From the NCBI GenBank assembly GCA_050010575.1, contig JBEKKU010000131.1:1-6393 (forward strand): a stretch of DNA of 6,393 bases, given 5' to 3'. Source of the DNA: Palsa-1188 sp050010575. GTDB lineage: Bacteria; Bacillota; DSM-12270; Thermacetogeniales; Thermacetogeniaceae. Under the pieces are notes generated by a model. It did no database searches. It was given only the letters and a program-made list of their open reading frames with translations, and was not told where the DNA came from. Within the stretch, counting starts at the first letter, position 1, and every line of letters starts with the position of its first letter. Positions 5,507 through 6,393 of this stretch are shown one piece after another. Position numbers and translations under genes: made by a program.

Positions 5507-6393
5507 CTATTTGGCGGCGGCGGGGGCGCTCGCCTGCTTCTGGCTGAAGGTGAGGTCTTCGCCGGAGGCATCCACGGTGACCACGTCGCCGTCCTTGATC
5601 TTGCCTGCCAGCATCTCCTCGGACAGGCGGTCCTCCACCATCCGCTGGATCACCCGGCGCAGCGGACGAGCGCCGTACAACTGGTCGTAGCCCTTCTTCA
5701 CCATCAGGTCCTTGGCCGCCTCGGTAAACTCCAGGTACAGGCCGAACTCGGCGATGCGCTTGGAGACCTCCCGCAGCATCAGCCCGACGATCTGCTTCAT
5801 GTGCTCCTCGTTCAGGGAGTGGAAGACGATGATCTCATCCACCCGGTTCAGGAACTCCGGCCGGAAGGTGCGCTTCAGCTCCTCCGTCACCCGTTCCTTC
5901 ATCGCCTCATAATCCCTGCTGGCCGCCGTCGCCATCCCCTCGGGTTTGAAGCCCATCCGGGATTCCTTCTTGATCAGGTTGGCCCCCACGTTGGAGGTCA
6001 TGATCACCACGGTGTTGCGCATATCCACGGTACGCCCCTTGGCGTCGGTCAGCCGGCCGTCCTCGATCACCTGCAACAGCACGTGGAACACGTCCGGGTG
6101 CGCCTTCTCGATCTCATCGAACAGCACCACCGAATACGGCCGCCGGCGCACCGCCTCGGTCAACTGCCCGGCCTCCTCGTAGCCGATGTAGCCCGGAGGC
6201 GCTCCCAGGAGGCGCGAGACCGTGTGTTTCTCCATGTACTCGGACATGTCGAAGCGGACCATGGCGCTCTCGTCGCCGAATAGAGCCTCGGCCAGCGCCC
6301 TCGCCAGTTCCGTCTTGCCGACGCCGGTGGGCCCCAGGAAGATGAAGGAGCCGATCGGGCGCTTCGGGTCTTTCAGTCCGGCCCTTGCCCGCC
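5507..6393 (-). CDS. clpC: ClpC-type AAA+ unfoldase, C-terminal ATPase domain, start outside window
   Basis: Class I Clp/Hsp100 ATPase that unfolds substrates and feeds them to the ClpP protease. The frame is open at the right edge; the last 294 residues are visible and cover essentially all of the second ATPase module. Numbering from the first visible residue, I see Walker A GPTGVGKT (20-27), pore loop GYIGYEE (67-73), Walker B VVLFDE (88-93), sensor 1 TSN (132-134), an arginine-finger region EFLNRVDE (R183), and sensor 2 GARPLRR (240-246). MGF (146-148) sits where ClpC proteins carry their ClpP-docking (V/I)GF loop, which ClpB lacks. With MTSNVGA, FHSL and VEDRLSEE this favours ClpC over ClpB. 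The stop is TAG at 5509-5507, after a short Ala/Lys tail. In Bacillus clpC ends the ctsR-mcsA-mcsB-clpC set and radA follows. Here a terminator and a ymaF-like gene follow instead. Confidence 0.93.
   Translation of the reverse strand, partial: RARAGLKDPKRPIGSFIFLGPTGVGKTELARALAEALFGDESAMVRFDMSEYMEKHTVSRLLGAPPGYIGYEEAGQLTEAVRRRPYSVVLFDEIEKAHPDVFHVLLQVIEDGRLTDAKGRTVDMRNTVVIMTSNVGANLIKKESRMGFKPEGMATAASRDYEAMKERVTEELKRTFRPEFLNRVDEIIVFHSLNEEHMKQIVGLMLREVSKRIAEFGLYLEFTEAAKDLMVKKGYDQLYGARPLRRVIQRMVEDRLSEEMLAGKIKDGDVVTVDASGEDLTFSQKQASAPAAAK

Noticed and set aside
5417..6283. Plus-strand open frame of 288 codons opposite clpC
   Set aside because: Antisense shadow of a highly conserved ClpC domain, rich in His and Leu with no recognisable motif.

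Overview
The window reads as chromosomal DNA of a moderately GC-rich Gram-positive anaerobe. A Clostridia or Desulfotomaculum/Peptococcaceae-like Firmicute is my best guess. The reasons are a ClpC-type chaperone, a YmaF-family histidine-rich protein, strong AGGAGG-type ribosome binding sites, U-tract terminators, and a GGGGACGGTTCT repeat core that I recall from genomes of this group. The organism call is inference. Six or seven ordinary genes fill almost all of the window; I see no phage, CRISPR array, complete insertion sequence, tRNA or rRNA.

Layout, left to right. (1) The C-terminal four fifths of an MntH/Nramp divalent metal transporter (+) enters from the left edge. (2) It converges on an orphan membrane-bound sensor histidine kinase (-). 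The whole gap between the two stop codons is a perfect 30-bp-arm inverted repeat. (3) A cspA-type cold-shock gene (-) follows, with its own terminator, a long leader and a candidate promoter. (4) A gene-free stretch of about 350 bp separates it from a divergent two-gene ABC exporter (+) of the DrrA/DrrB type. The exporter has a textbook consensus promoter and overlapping, probably coupled, cistrons. (5) A convergent gap holds one degenerate arm of the same repeat and a weak bidirectional terminator. (6) A small YmaF-like protein with six HxH motifs (-) follows. (7) The window ends with the second ATPase domain of ClpC (-), which runs off the right edge and has a clear terminator.

The genes do not form one pathway. 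Metal uptake, the sensor kinase, the cold-shock protein, the exporter and the proteolytic chaperone look like separate transcription units, mostly divided by terminators or divergent promoters. Metal or stress homeostasis is a loose common theme (Nramp, histidine-rich YmaF, ClpC, Csp), but nothing in the sequence proves a functional link.

I did not find a convincing new multi-gene system. The items most worth a second look are the repeat hairpin that exactly fills a convergent gap and its solo-arm relative, a possible Shine-Dalgarno-sequestering pairing in the csp leader, and the regular HxH spacing of the YmaF-like protein with its candidate promoter pressed against the clpC terminator.
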